From Cupriavidus necator (GTDB lineage: Bacteria > Pseudomonadota > Gammaproteobacteria > Burkholderiales > Burkholderiaceae), in assembly GCA_022041995.1 (NCBI GenBank), contig CP074390.1, positions 1,302,001-1,366,000 on the forward strand: 64,000 nt of DNA, given 5' to 3'. Every line of letters starts with the position of its first letter. Position 1 is the first letter of the stretch. Both the position numbers and the translations under genes were made by a program. Of this stretch, positions 38,100-47,084 are shown piece by piece. Below the pieces are notes generated by a model that was given only the letters and a program-made list of their open reading frames with translations, made no database searches and had not been told where the DNA came from.

Positions 38100-39005
38100 T
38101 CAGCGCCGCGCGGGCGGCTTGCCGCCGCGGTAGAACGCCTGCAGGCAGTCGATCAGCGCGGCTGCCGCGGCCGAGTCGCCGCGGTCCTTGAGCCGTACCA
38201 GGCAGATATCGCGCACCAGCGACGGCAGGTGCAGCGGCCGGATCGCCAGTCCCTCGCGCCGGAACTGAAAGAGCGCCAGCGACGGCACCGCGCTCACGCC
38301 CAGCCCCGCCTGCACCAGGGCCGCCACCGTCGCCAGGTGCTCCACCTCCATCACGCTGGTCAGGCGCAACGGATGCAGCGCGGCGTCCAGGTGCTGGCGC
38401 ACGCTGGTCGTGCGCGACAGCTGGATAAACGGCAGGCCCGCCAGCATCTGCGGCGTGATGCGGCGCTTGCGCGCCAGCGGATGGTCCGCCTGGCACACCA
38501 GGTGGAAGGTGTCGCGCACCAGCGGCTCCACGCGCAGGTCGTCGTCCTGGGCCGGTGCCGGGGCCAGCGCAAGGTCGGCGCGGCCCTGGCGGACCAGTTC
38601 GATGCAGCCGTCGGCCAACTGGTCGAACAGCTCCAGCACAATGCCCGGATAAAGCGCGCGGAACTGCGCCAGCAGCGGCGGCAAGTCGCCGGCGGCCAGC
38701 GACGGCAGCGCCGCGATCGACACGCGCCCCTTGCGCCGCTCGGCGTGCGCGCGCAGGTCCTCGAACGCGGTTTCGAAGTCGGCGAGCAGCCGGCGCGCAG
38801 TCTGCTCGAAGCGCACGCCGTCGCTGCTCAGCTCCACGTGCCGCGTGGTGCGCTCGAACAGCCGGCTGCCGGCTTGTTCCTCCAGCGTCTGCACCAGCGC
38901 GCTGAAGGCCGATTGCGACAGGTGGCAGGCGCGCGCCGCGCGGGTGAAATTGCGGTAGGTGGCCAGCGCCACGAAGGCGCGCAGGTGCTTGACCGAGAGG
39001 TTCAT
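38100..39005 (-). CDS. LysR-family transcriptional regulator
   Basis: 301 aa. The N-terminal HTH is LRAFVALATYRNFTRAARACHLSQSAFSALVQTLEEQAG, with the effector domain from about residue 92 (GRVSIAALPSLAAGDLPPLLAQF). It is divergent from the AtuA-like/Bug operon, which it probably controls; the 114-bp gap holds an AT-rich segment and the palindrome at 39086-39099. A very long open frame continues upstream on this strand through the AtuA gene, but it is an antisense shadow. ATG 39005 begins at the family start. Confidence 0.92.
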   Translation of the reverse strand: MNLSVKHLRAFVALATYRNFTRAARACHLSQSAFSALVQTLEEQAGSRLFERTTRHVELSSDGVRFEQTARRLLADFETAFEDLRAHAERRKGRVSIAALPSLAAGDLPPLLAQFRALYPGIVLELFDQLADGCIELVRQGRADLALAPAPAQDDDLRVEPLVRDTFHLVCQADHPLARKRRITPQMLAGLPFIQLSRTTSVRQHLDAALHPLRLTSVMEVEHLATVAALVQAGLGVSAVPSLALFQFRREGLAIRPLHLPSLVRDICLVRLKDRGDSAAAAALIDCLQAFYRGGKPPARR

Positions 39006-39085
39006 GGGGCCTGGCGGATTTATCCAGCAAGTCGATAGATTAATCCAAATAATCCGTTTTTTGGCTGGACGTACCCGTCCTAGAA

Positions 39086-39099
39086 TGGGGTCGACCCCA
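39086..39099. promoter_or_regulatory. Perfect palindrome in divergent lysR/atuA promoter
   Basis: TGGGGTCGACCCCA is a perfect 14-bp palindrome located 20 nt before the AtuA-like start. It directly follows TAGAAT (39081-39086), a possible -10 box. It may be an operator, though LysR sites normally have T-N11-A symmetry. Confidence 0.4.
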
Positions 39100-39119
39100 C
39101 CAAATAACCTGCCCCGACC

Positions 39120-40481
39120 ATGACTGCTCCCTTGCTGATCGGCTCCGGCGCCGGCTTCTCCGGCGACCGTACCGATGCCGCGCTGCCGGTGGTACGCACG
39201 CTGATTGCCTCCGGCCAGCCATCTGCGCTGATCTTCGAGACCCTGGCCGAGCGCACGCTGGCGCTGGCGCAGCTGGCGCGGCGCAACGATCCCGCGCAGG
39301 GTTACGAGCCGCTGCTCGATGCGCTGCTGGTGCCGGTGCTGGGCCTGTGCCTGCAACACCGCATTCCCATCGTCGGTAATTTCGGCGCCGCCAATCCGCG
39401 CGCCGCGGCGCGGCGCGTGCTGCAGCTGGCGCAGGAACGGGGCCTGCCCGCGCCGCGCGTGGCAGTCGTGGAGGGCGATGACCTGTCCGACGAAGCGGGG
39501 CGCGCGCGCTTGCACGGCATGCTTGGCGATGCCTTTGACGCCCGTCGCTTCGTCTGCGCCAACGCCTATATCGGCGCGCAAGGCATAGCCGAGGCGATCA
39601 CTGCCGGTGCCCAGGTGGTGGTGTGCGGGCGGGTGGCCGATCCGGCGCTGGCCGTGGGGCCGGCAATGGCGCACTTTGGCTGGTCGTGGGACGACTGGGA
39701 CCGGCTGGCCGCCGCCACCATGGCCGGCCACCTGCTGGAATGCGGGGCGCAGGTCACCGGCGGCTACTTTGCCGATCCCGGCATGAAGGATGTGCCCGAC
39801 GTGCATGCGCTGGGCTTCCCGATCGCGCAGCTCGATGCCGACGGCGGCATCGAGATCTTCAAGGCCGCCAATACCGGCGGCTGCGTGGACCTGCGCACAG
39901 TCAAGGAACAGCTGCTGTATGAGGTCCACGACCCGGCCGCCTACCTGACGCCGGACGTGGTGGCCGACATCGGCGCCGTCACCGTGGCGCAGCCCGGCCC
40001 GGACCGGGTGGCGGTGCGCAATGTGCGCGGCCATCCCCGGCCGGCGCAGCTCAAGGCCAATGTGTTCAGCCACGGCGGCTGGCTGGCCGAGGGCGAGATC
40101 TCGTACGCCGGCCCCAATGCCGCCGCCCGCGCGCGGCTGGCCGCCGACATCCTGCGCCGGCGCATGCAGCTGCTGGGCCATGACGTGCCCATCCGCTTCG
40201 ACCTGATCGGCGTGCTCAGCGTGCTGGCCGACGATGGCGGTGCCATGTTCGCCCAGCGCCAGCCGCATGAGCAAGCGGCGCAGGACGTGCGCCTGCGCGC
40301 CGCGCTGGCGCATGACGACCTGGCGGTGGCGCAGGCCCTGCAGCGTGAGGTCAATGCACTCTATACCTGCGGCCCGGCCGGCGGCGGCGGCGTGCGCACT
40401 ACGCAGCGCGCGCGCCTGAATGCGGTGTCGTGCCTGGTGCCGCGCGAGGCCGTGACGGCCACGCATACCTTCATCGCCTGA
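39120..40481 (+). CDS. AtuA-family protein (DUF1446)
   Basis: 453 aa. The N-terminal segment GSGAGFSGDRTDAALPVV and later NFGAANPRAAARRV, VVCGRVADPALAVGPAMAHFGW and GGYFADPG match the acyclic terpene utilization AtuA / DUF1446 family. AtuA is essential for terpene catabolism in Pseudomonas but its reaction is undefined; most members occur in carboxylate or CoA-ester catabolic clusters. It is first in an operon with the AtuA-associated small protein (12-nt gap) and a Bug receptor, under a divergent LysR. Confidence 0.88.
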   Translation: MTAPLLIGSGAGFSGDRTDAALPVVRTLIASGQPSALIFETLAERTLALAQLARRNDPAQGYEPLLDALLVPVLGLCLQHRIPIVGNFGAANPRAAARRVLQLAQERGLPAPRVAVVEGDDLSDEAGRARLHGMLGDAFDARRFVCANAYIGAQGIAEAITAGAQVVVCGRVADPALAVGPAMAHFGWSWDDWDRLAAATMAGHLLECGAQVTGGYFADPGMKDVPDVHALGFPIAQLDADGGIEIFKAANTGGCVDLRTVKEQLLYEVHDPAAYLTPDVVADIGAVTVAQPGPDRVAVRNVRGHPRPAQLKANVFSHGGWLAEGEISYAGPNAAARARLAADILRRRMQLLGHDVPIRFDLIGVLSVLADDGGAMFAQRQPHEQAAQDVRLRAALAHDDLAVAQALQREVNALYTCGPAGGGGVRTTQRARLNAVSCLVPREAVTATHTFIA

Positions 40482-40493
40482 GGAGGTCCGACC

Positions 40494-40847
40494 ATGACTG
40501 ACACTGCTGCGCTCTACCAGTTCGCCCACGGCCGCACCGGCGACAAGGGCAACCGTTCCAACATCAGCGTGATCGCCTACGACCCGCGCGACTACGACCA
40601 TCTGGTCGCGCACGTGACCGAGGACGCCGTGCGCGCGCTGTTCCGCGAGCGCCGGCCCACGGCCGTCACGCGCTACCTGGTGCCGTCGCTGCAGGCGATG
40701 AACTTCGTCCTCGACGGCGTGCTCGATGGCGGCGTCAACGACGCGCTCAACCTCGACACGCACGGCAAGGCGCTGTCGTTCCGCCTGCTGCAGCTTGAGA
40801 TCCCTGTGCCGCCGCGGCTCGCGTCCGGCACCGCGGATAGCCACTGA
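40494..40847 (+). CDS. AtuA-associated small protein (ferredoxin-fold-like)
   Basis: 117 aa. YQFAHGRTGDKGNRSNISVIAYDP is the signature of the short domain that is either fused to or encoded directly after AtuA proteins. Here it is a separate gene following AtuA by 12 nt with AGGAGG ahead of ATG. It probably forms a complex with AtuA. No catalytic residues are known. Confidence 0.85.
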   Translation: MTDTAALYQFAHGRTGDKGNRSNISVIAYDPRDYDHLVAHVTEDAVRALFRERRPTAVTRYLVPSLQAMNFVLDGVLDGGVNDALNLDTHGKALSFRLLQLEIPVPPRLASGTADSH

Positions 40848-40889
40848 TCCATCGCTTCACACCGACAACGATTTCCAGAGGAGACAACG

Positions 40890-41855
40890 ATGTACCCATT
40901 TCTCAAGCCACTGGCCGTTGCCGCGCTTGCGCTGAGCCTGCCTGCGGGGCAGGCCTGGGCCGAGTTCCCGGACAAGCCGATCCGCTTCGTGGTGCCGTTC
41001 GCCGCCGGCAGCGCCACCGACCAGCTGGCGCGCGCCATCGGCCAGGCCATCACCGTGGACAGCAAGGCCACCGTGGTGGTCGACAACAAGCCGGGTGCCA
41101 ATGGCTTCATCGCCGCGTCGGACGTGGCCAAGGCCGCGCCGGACGGCTACACCGTGCTGATCAGCACCAACACCACGCATGCGGCCAACGAGCACCTGTT
41201 CAAGAAGCTGCCCTACGACCCGGTCAAGGACTACGCGCCGATCACCGCGCTGGGCCGCGGCGGCCAGATCATGGTGGTCAACCCGCAGGTGCCGGCCAAG
41301 ACCGTGGGCGAGTTCATCGCGCTGGCAAAACAGCAGCCGGGCAAGCTCAGCTTCGGCAGCGGCAGCTCGTCGTCGCGCATTGCCGGCGAGCTGTTCCAGC
41401 AGATGGCGCATGTGGAGTTGCTGCACGTGCCGTACAAGAGCAACCCGCTGGCCATCACCGACCTGCTCGGCAACCAGATCCAGATGATGATCACCGACAC
41501 GGCCACCGGCCTGCCGCAGGTCAAGAGCGGCAAGCTGCGCGCGCTGGGTGTGTCGGGCAAGACGCGTTCGCCGCTGGCGCCGGACGTGCCCACCATCGAC
41601 GAAGCCGGCGTCAAGGGCTACGAGATGAGCTACTGGTTCGCGGCCTATGCGCCCGCCGGCACGCCGCAGCCGGTGGTGGCGAAGCTGAATGCGATGATGG
41701 TCAAGGCCGCACGCGGCGATACCGCGGCCGGCTTCTACAAGTCGACCGGCACGGAGGTGTTCACCAGCACGCCCGCGGAGCTGGCGAAGTTCCAATTGCA
41801 AGAGTCCGGCAAGTGGGGACGCATCATTAAGGCGGCGAATATCCAGCCCGAGTGA
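40890..41855 (+). CDS. Bug/TctC-family periplasmic solute receptor
   Basis: 321 aa with signal peptide (ending QAWA-E). Hallmarks are FPDKPIRFVVPFAAGSATDQLAR, VVVDNKPGANGFIAASDVAKAAPDGYTVL and LPYDPVKDYAPIT. It is the third gene after the AtuA pair, so it presumably captures the carboxylate degraded by that operon. No TctAB permease is nearby. GGAGA precedes ATG. A strong intrinsic terminator follows. Confidence 0.94.
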   Translation: MYPFLKPLAVAALALSLPAGQAWAEFPDKPIRFVVPFAAGSATDQLARAIGQAITVDSKATVVVDNKPGANGFIAASDVAKAAPDGYTVLISTNTTHAANEHLFKKLPYDPVKDYAPITALGRGGQIMVVNPQVPAKTVGEFIALAKQQPGKLSFGSGSSSSRIAGELFQQMAHVELLHVPYKSNPLAITDLLGNQIQMMITDTATGLPQVKSGKLRALGVSGKTRSPLAPDVPTIDEAGVKGYEMSYWFAAYAPAGTPQPVVAKLNAMMVKAARGDTAAGFYKSTGTEVFTSTPAELAKFQLQESGKWGRIIKAANIQPE

Positions 41856-41885
41856 ACGCAAGGCAGCGCAAGCTCCCATGCATGG

Positions 41886-41913
41886 AAAACGGGGCCAGAC
41901 GGCCCCGTTTTTT
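41886..41913 (+). terminator. Intrinsic terminator after Bug gene
   Basis: An 8-bp GC stem (ACGGGGCC / GGCCCCGT) with loop AGAC, followed by TTTTTT, sits 33 nt after the Bug stop. Confidence 0.88.
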
Positions 41914-41914
41914 A

Positions 41915-41931
41915 CGCAGAAGTAGGTACGC
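41915..41931 (-). repeat. Decayed copy of dispersed 17-bp repeat
   Basis: CGCAGAAGTAGGTACGC differs from CGCAGAAACGGGTACGC at three central positions. The trailing TTTG also matches the flank of the better copies. It immediately follows the terminator. Confidence 0.5.
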
Positions 41932-42042
41932 TTTGGTGCTTCCGGCCTTGATGGACAAGGGCCGGCTAAGATTAGGCCCTGGCCGCGCGCCTTGCGGCTC
42001 AAGTCTTCTCCTCGACAACACCAACCAGAACAGGATCAGGAT

Positions 42043-43089
42043 ATGAAGCAGCAGTCCATGGTGCGCCATGCAACCTTCCGCCCGGGCCAGCGCCCGGCGC
42101 TGCGCCGGGCCATACTGGGTGCCGCCATTGGCGTCGCCATGGGGGCCGCGGCACTGCCCGCGGGCATGGCCGGCGCGCAGACCACGCCGCCGGCGCAGCA
42201 GAAGACCCAGGTGCCGGGCTACTACCGCATGATGGTCGGCCAGCTGGAAGTCACGGCGCTCTATGACGGCTACATCGACCTGGACCCGAAGATCCTCAAG
42301 TACACCAGCGCGCGCGAGGTGCAGAGCCTGCTGGCGCGGATGTTCGTCGAATCGACGCCGGGCATGCAGACCGCGGTCAACGCCTACCTGATCCATACCG
42401 GCAGCCACCTGGTGCTGGTCGATACGGGTGCGGCGGGCTGCTTCGGGCCGACGCTGGGGCGCATCGGCGAAAACCTGCGCGCGGCGGGCTACGCGCCGGA
42501 ACAGATCGACACCGTGCTGCTGACCCACCTGCACGGCGACCACGCCTGCGGCCTGGCCGCCAACGGCAAGGCGGCGTTCCCGAACGCAACCGTCTATGTC
42601 GACAAGGCCGATGCCGACTACTGGCTCAGCGAAGCCAATGCCGCCGCCGCGCCGAAGGCGGCGCAGGGCCTGTTCGCCATGGCGCGCGCCGCGGTCGCGC
42701 CGTACCAGGCGGCGCAGCGCTTGCGCCCCTTCAACGGCGGCGCCGGTGTCGAGCCCGTTCCCGGTGTGCGCGCGGTGCCGGCCAATGGCCATACTCCGGG
42801 CCACAGTGGCTACCTGTTCACCTCGGGCAAGGAAAGCCTGCTGCTGTGGGGCGATATCGTGCACAGTCACGCGGTGCAGTTTCGCCGCCCGCAGGTCGCG
42901 ATCGAGTTTGACGTGGACAGCCACCAGGCCGTGATCACGCGCCAGCGCATCCTGGCCGATGCCGCCAAGGGCCGGCTGTGGGTAGGGGGCGCGCATATGC
43001 CCTTCCCAGGCCTTGGCCATGTGCGCCGCGATGCGGCGGGGTATGCGTGGGTGCCGGCCGAATTCGGGCCGGTCCGTAACGACCGGTAG
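42043..43089 (+). CDS. Exported MBL-fold metallo-hydrolase
   Basis: 348 aa. An Arg-rich N-region and hydrophobic core (residues about 20-45, ending AGAQ) indicate export. The metallo-beta-lactamase site HLHGDH is at about 163-168, with later metal ligands in NGHTPGHSGY and LLWGDIVHSH. The layout resembles quorum-quenching lactonase or AidC-like periplasmic hydrolases (PQQD/Vmh family, often annotated MBL fold). It is monocistronic. The substrate is unknown. Confidence 0.88.
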   Translation: MKQQSMVRHATFRPGQRPALRRAILGAAIGVAMGAAALPAGMAGAQTTPPAQQKTQVPGYYRMMVGQLEVTALYDGYIDLDPKILKYTSAREVQSLLARMFVESTPGMQTAVNAYLIHTGSHLVLVDTGAAGCFGPTLGRIGENLRAAGYAPEQIDTVLLTHLHGDHACGLAANGKAAFPNATVYVDKADADYWLSEANAAAAPKAAQGLFAMARAAVAPYQAAQRLRPFNGGAGVEPVPGVRAVPANGHTPGHSGYLFTSGKESLLLWGDIVHSHAVQFRRPQVAIEFDVDSHQAVITRQRILADAAKGRLWVGGAHMPFPGLGHVRRDAAGYAWVPAEFGPVRNDR

Positions 43090-43194
43090 CCGACCGGCAG
43101 GGCCGTTGCTTTTCGCCTAGAGTCATCCCAGCGTCCCGTATGACGTACGGGATGGATGGTCGTGTCCGCTGCGGAGGATTTGCGATGAACGCCA

Positions 43195-43929
43195 ATGCGT
43201 CCCGCTTCGATTGCCCGCCGCCGCTGGCTTGGCGCCGGCGCGGCGGCCCTGGTGCTGGCCGTGCGCGCCCAGCCTGGCCCGTCGGCCAGCCGCGAGGCCG
43301 CCGCGCAGCGCATCGGCGTGATCGGCTCGGGCCGCATCGGCAGCACCGTGGGCGGGCTGTGGGTCAAGGCCGGACACCCGGTCCTGTTCTCGTCGCGGCA
43401 CCCGGAGGCACTCAAGCCGCTGGTGGAAGAATTGGGTACGCTGGCGCGCGCCGGCACCGTGGCCGAGGCGATTGCGTTCTCTGACGTGCTGTTCCTGGCC
43501 ACGCCCTATGGCGCGCTGCCGCAGCTCAGCCGCGACCATGCCGATGCCTGGCGGGGCAAGATCGTGCTCGATGCCACCAACGCCTATGAGCACCGCGATG
43601 GCCCGATCACCGAAGAGGCCAGGCGTGACGGCATCGGCATCACCACCGCGCGCTACCTGCGCGGCGCGCGCGTGGTGCGGGCCTTCAACTTCATGGGGGT
43701 GGCACAGTTTGCCAGCGAGCACCACCGGCGCGGCGGGCTGGTGGGGGGGCCTATCGCCGGCGACGACAAGGCCGCGCTCGACGTGGCCGCGCAGCTGGTG
43801 CGCGATACGGGATTCGAACCGGTGGTGGTCGGGCCGCTGGCGGGCGCGGATCGCTTCGCACCAGGCGGGCCGCTGTTCCGGCAGGTGGGTACGGCCGAGG
43901 CGTTCCGGCGCAAGATGGGCGCACGCTGA
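43195..43929 (+). CDS. NADP-binding F420 oxidoreductase-like protein with Tat-like signal
   Basis: 244 aa. After a twin-arginine-like leader (ARRRWLGAGAAALVLAV) comes a Rossmann fold, IGVIGSGRIGSTVGGLW, then FLATPYGALPQL and FNFMGVAQF, typical of NADPH-dependent F420 reductase-like proteins (NADP oxidoreductase, coenzyme F420-dependent domain). The ATG at 43195 is 16 nt from the GGAGGA site, which is too far. An ATG at 43185 is ideally placed but is in another frame. The true N-terminus may therefore involve a small frameshift or a different start. Confidence 0.78.
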   Translation: MRPASIARRRWLGAGAAALVLAVRAQPGPSASREAAAQRIGVIGSGRIGSTVGGLWVKAGHPVLFSSRHPEALKPLVEELGTLARAGTVAEAIAFSDVLFLATPYGALPQLSRDHADAWRGKIVLDATNAYEHRDGPITEEARRDGIGITTARYLRGARVVRAFNFMGVAQFASEHHRRGGLVGGPIAGDDKAALDVAAQLVRDTGFEPVVVGPLAGADRFAPGGPLFRQVGTAEAFRRKMGAR

Positions 43930-43954
43930 TGCTGCGCCCGGGGGCGCTGGCGGA

Positions 43955-44344
43955 TCAGGGCCGGCGTCGCTCCATTGCCACCATCGACGGCGTAAAGCCG
44001 AGCTGGCCGAAGAATGCGGCTTCGGAGGAACGCGCCGCGCGCAGCATCCAGGCGATGTCGGGATCGTTGCCCACGATGTGCCGCACCAGGGCGCGGCCGA
44101 TGCCGCGCCGGCGGTGGCTGGGCGCGACGGCAACCATCGACAGGAAGCCGTCGCAGACGTCGTCGCACAGCGCACGGGCAAAGCCGACGATCTCGCCGTG
44201 CTCCACCGCCACGACCACCCGTTGGGAGTTGGCCACCAGCCGTGCGAATTTCTCCGGGCCGCCCACCCGGTGGGCCCAGCCGTTGGCGATCAGTAGTTGT
44301 CTGGCTGCCTCGATGTCGTCGGGCAACAGGTTACGGATTTCCAT
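43955..44344 (-). CDS. GNAT-family N-acetyltransferase
   Basis: 129 aa. The acetyl-CoA loop is VAPSHRRRGIGRALVRHIV near residue 75, and the C-terminal AAFFGQLGFTPS is the usual final strand. GGGAGAG precedes ATG 44344. It converges on the F420-like gene and is divergent from amn. The substrate is unknown. Confidence 0.9.
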   Translation of the reverse strand: MEIRNLLPDDIEAARQLLIANGWAHRVGGPEKFARLVANSQRVVVAVEHGEIVGFARALCDDVCDGFLSMVAVAPSHRRRGIGRALVRHIVGNDPDIAWMLRAARSSEAAFFGQLGFTPSMVAMERRRP

Positions 44345-44530
44345 CGGCGGCTCTCCCAGTAAAGCGTGTACGGCCCCTCGCCGCCCCTTGCCACCAGGGC
44401 GCCGCGAGTCGAGAACGACACGGGAACCCGTGCCGCGCAATTGGCGGAGTGTAGCGAGCGGGCGCGGGCGCGTCAATTTGGCTTGCGGCGGGGTCGGGTG
44501 CTGCTCACGCCGGCGCGCCGGCGCGGTATC

Positions 44531-46018
44531 ATGGCCTCCATGAACGCCCCCGTCTTTTCCTCCGCACATCCAGCCGACCAGCTTGCCGAGTTCGCCGACG
44601 CGGATGCGGCGATCGCGCGCATCCGCGACATCTACGAAGCTTCGGTCGGCGCCGTGCGCGCGCGCTTCGACGCCTTCGCCAGCGGCAAGCCGCTGCCCTC
44701 GGCCGCGCATGCGTGCTATCCGTACCTGGGCATCTCGGTCAACATCGAGACCATGGTCACCGACAGCCGGCCGTCATGGGGCACGGTGGCCTACCCGGGC
44801 GTGTATGGCACCACCGTGACCCGCCCCGACCTGCTGGCGGACTACTACCGCGACCAGATCGAGCGGCTGATGCGCTATCACCGCGTGCCGGTGGTGGTGG
44901 GACTGAGCCGGCGCCCGATCCCGCTGCCGTTCGTGATCGAGGCTTCGACCACCGACATCAGCTACACCCAGGCGCGCGAGCTGGAGGCGTCGTTCGTGCT
45001 GCCCGAGCTGAGCCGCATTGACGACGGCATCGCCAACGGCACCTATGAGCCGATCCCGGGCGAGGCCTGGCCGCTGTCGCTGTTCCCGGCCGAACGCGTG
45101 GACCTGGCCCTGCAGCGGCTTTACCACTACACCGGCACGGCACCGCAGCATTTCCAGCGCTTCGTGCTGTTCACCAACTACCAGCGCTATGTCGACGAGT
45201 TTGTCGAGCTGGGCCGGGGCCTGATGGCCAGCAGCGACGGCGGCGGCTATACCCGCTTTGTCGAGCCCGGCGACGTGATGCAGGAACTGGGCGGCGCGGA
45301 ACCCGACGACGCTTCGCGCCCGCGCGCGCTGCCGCAGATGCCGGCCTATCACCTGGTGCGCGAAGACAAGCTGGGGGTGACGCTGGTCAATATCGGCGTG
45401 GGGCCGTCCAACGCCAAGACCATGACCGACCACCTGGCCGTGCTGCGCCCCCATTGCTGGCTGATGGTGGGCCACTGCGGCGGCCTGCGCCGCTCGCAGC
45501 AGCTGGGCGACTACGTGCTGGCGCACGCCTATGTGCGCGACGACCACGTGCTCGACCACGACCTGCCGCCGTGGGTGCCGGTGCCGCCTATCGCCGAGAT
45601 CCAGGTGGCCCTGCAGGAGGCCGTGGCGCGCGTGACCGGGCTGTCCGGCAACGAGATGAAGACACGCATGCGCACCGGCACGGTGGTCTCGACCGATGAC
45701 CGCAACTGGGAGCTGAAGTCCAAGTCGCTGTATGCGCGCTTCAACCAGTCGCGCGCGATTGCCATCGATATGGAAAGCGCCGCGGTGGCCGCCAATGGCT
45801 TCCGGCTGCGCGTGCCCTACGGCACGCTGCTGTGCGTCTCGGACAAGCCGCTGCACGGAGAGCTCAAGCTGCGGGGCATGGCCAATGCGTTCTACCGCCA
45901 GCGCGTCAGCCAGCATATGACCATCGGGCTGGAGGCGATCCGCATCCTGCGCGAGAACGGCGTCGAGCAGCTGCATTCGCGCAAGCTGCGCAGCTTTGAT
46001 GAGCCGGCGTTCCGGTAG
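44531..46018 (+). CDS. amn: AMP nucleosidase
   Basis: 495 aa. The N-terminal AMN regulatory domain (PYLGISVNIETMVTDSRPSWG) is followed by a PNP/UDP-type catalytic domain with LVNIGVGPSNAKTMTDHL, VGHCGGLRRSQQLGDYV and the purine-binding IDMESAAVAANGFR. It hydrolyses AMP to adenine and ribose 5-phosphate for purine balance. A second ATG at 44540 is an equally good start; neither has a clear ribosome site. A bidirectional terminator separates it from ompW. Confidence 0.95.
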   Translation: MASMNAPVFSSAHPADQLAEFADADAAIARIRDIYEASVGAVRARFDAFASGKPLPSAAHACYPYLGISVNIETMVTDSRPSWGTVAYPGVYGTTVTRPDLLADYYRDQIERLMRYHRVPVVVGLSRRPIPLPFVIEASTTDISYTQARELEASFVLPELSRIDDGIANGTYEPIPGEAWPLSLFPAERVDLALQRLYHYTGTAPQHFQRFVLFTNYQRYVDEFVELGRGLMASSDGGGYTRFVEPGDVMQELGGAEPDDASRPRALPQMPAYHLVREDKLGVTLVNIGVGPSNAKTMTDHLAVLRPHCWLMVGHCGGLRRSQQLGDYVLAHAYVRDDHVLDHDLPPWVPVPPIAEIQVALQEAVARVTGLSGNEMKTRMRTGTVVSTDDRNWELKSKSLYARFNQSRAIAIDMESAAVAANGFRLRVPYGTLLCVSDKPLHGELKLRGMANAFYRQRVSQHMTIGLEAIRILRENGVEQLHSRKLRSFDEPAFR

Positions 46019-46048
46019 CTCTCCGCACCCTCGCCCATCCGGAAAAGC

Positions 46049-46081
46049 AAAAGGCCGGCGCCTGATTGGCGCCGGCCTTTT
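46049..46081. terminator. Bidirectional intrinsic terminator between amn and ompW
   Basis: AAAAGGCCGGCGCC and its exact complement flank TGATT. A-run and T-run on the two sides give a working terminator in both directions for the convergent genes. Confidence 0.92.
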
Positions 46082-46097
46082 GCATGGCACTGCAGGA

Positions 46098-46742
46098 TCA
46101 GAAGCGATACCCCACACCCATGCTGAACAGCCACGGATCCAGGTTCACCTTGGACACCTTGACGTCGCCGGCCTTCACATCGCTCGACAGCCAGATCTTC
46201 TTGATGTCGGCGTTCAGGAACCAGTTCTTGGTCAGCTTGTAGTCCATGCCGATCTGCAGCGCCGGGCCCACGCTCCAGCTATCGAGCTGCAGCGCGTTGT
46301 TGGCAATGTTCTCACCCCAGATGCGGGTGAAGTTCAGGCCCGCGCCGATATACGGGCGGAAGGTGCCGTTGGGAATGAAGTGGTACTGCACCAGCAGCGT
46401 CGGCGGCAGATGCTTGAAATTGCCGACCTTGTTGCCGTCCAGGTAGACGTCCTGCTTCTGCGGCACAGTCAGCACCAGTTCGGCGGCGATGTTCGGCGTG
46501 AAGAAGTAGGTGACGTCGAACTCGGGAATCCACTTGTTGTTGACCGTAATGCGGTCCGACGGGCCGACGCCGCCCACGGGGTCTGAGCTCTTGGCCATGT
46601 CGAGATAGGTGCCGCGCAGGCGCACCATCCAGTTGCCCTGGGCATCGTCCGCGGCGGCGGCAGGGGTGGTGAAGGCGCCCAGCATGGCGCAGGCGGCGAT
46701 GGCGGAACAGGTGACCCGGGTGCGAAGAGAGAGTGTTTTCAT
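46098..46742 (-). CDS. ompW: OmpW-family outer-membrane protein
   Basis: 214 aa with signal peptide (ending PAAA-A) and an eight-strand barrel pattern: NWMVRLRGTYLDM, PEFDVTYFFTPNIAAEL, LLVQYHF, FRPYIGAGLNFTRIW, and ending SMGVGYRF with terminal Phe. This is the OmpW family, small hydrophobic-solute channels. The gene is monocistronic. No FNR-type box was found close to the start. Confidence 0.93.
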   Translation of the reverse strand: MKTLSLRTRVTCSAIAACAMLGAFTTPAAAADDAQGNWMVRLRGTYLDMAKSSDPVGGVGPSDRITVNNKWIPEFDVTYFFTPNIAAELVLTVPQKQDVYLDGNKVGNFKHLPPTLLVQYHFIPNGTFRPYIGAGLNFTRIWGENIANNALQLDSWSVGPALQIGMDYKLTKNWFLNADIKKIWLSSDVKAGDVKVSKVNLDPWLFSMGVGYRF

Positions 46743-47084
46743 GAGGTTCTGCTTGGTCTGGTATCAAATCCGGATCCAGTTTGGCCGAGCAGGCCGGGCC
46801 GGGCATTGACCCAAAACAAGTAGCAGGGAACGGGGCTGGCTGCGTCGCGCAGGCGCTACAGCGAAGAAGGCGCCGCGGTGCCAGCTGCGCCGACGCTTCT
46901 AAACACATGCGGAATTATTCGTGGCGCGGTGCGGTGCTGCCCCTTACGCTGTGCGAAAGATCCGAGCACGCCAGCAGCATGTGCGGATCGGCACCGAGCA
47001 TGTCGTGGGCGTCCGCAAGGGCGTCTTTCCGGGTGTGCCCCGTGGGGGCGGGGCACACCGGTTTTCTTGCGGCGGCTTGCGGTG
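46743..47084. other. Intergenic region between leuA and ompW
   Basis: 342 bp without a gene. It contains an 11-bp stem (GGTGTGCCCCG / CGGGGCACACC) at 47032-47059, a possible transcript end of leuA. The ompW promoter must lie in its left part. Confidence 0.5.

Noticed and set aside
38100..40844. 914-codon open frame on the minus strand
   Set aside because: Only 38100-39005 encodes a recognisable LysR. The rest is antisense to the AtuA-like genes and has shadow composition.
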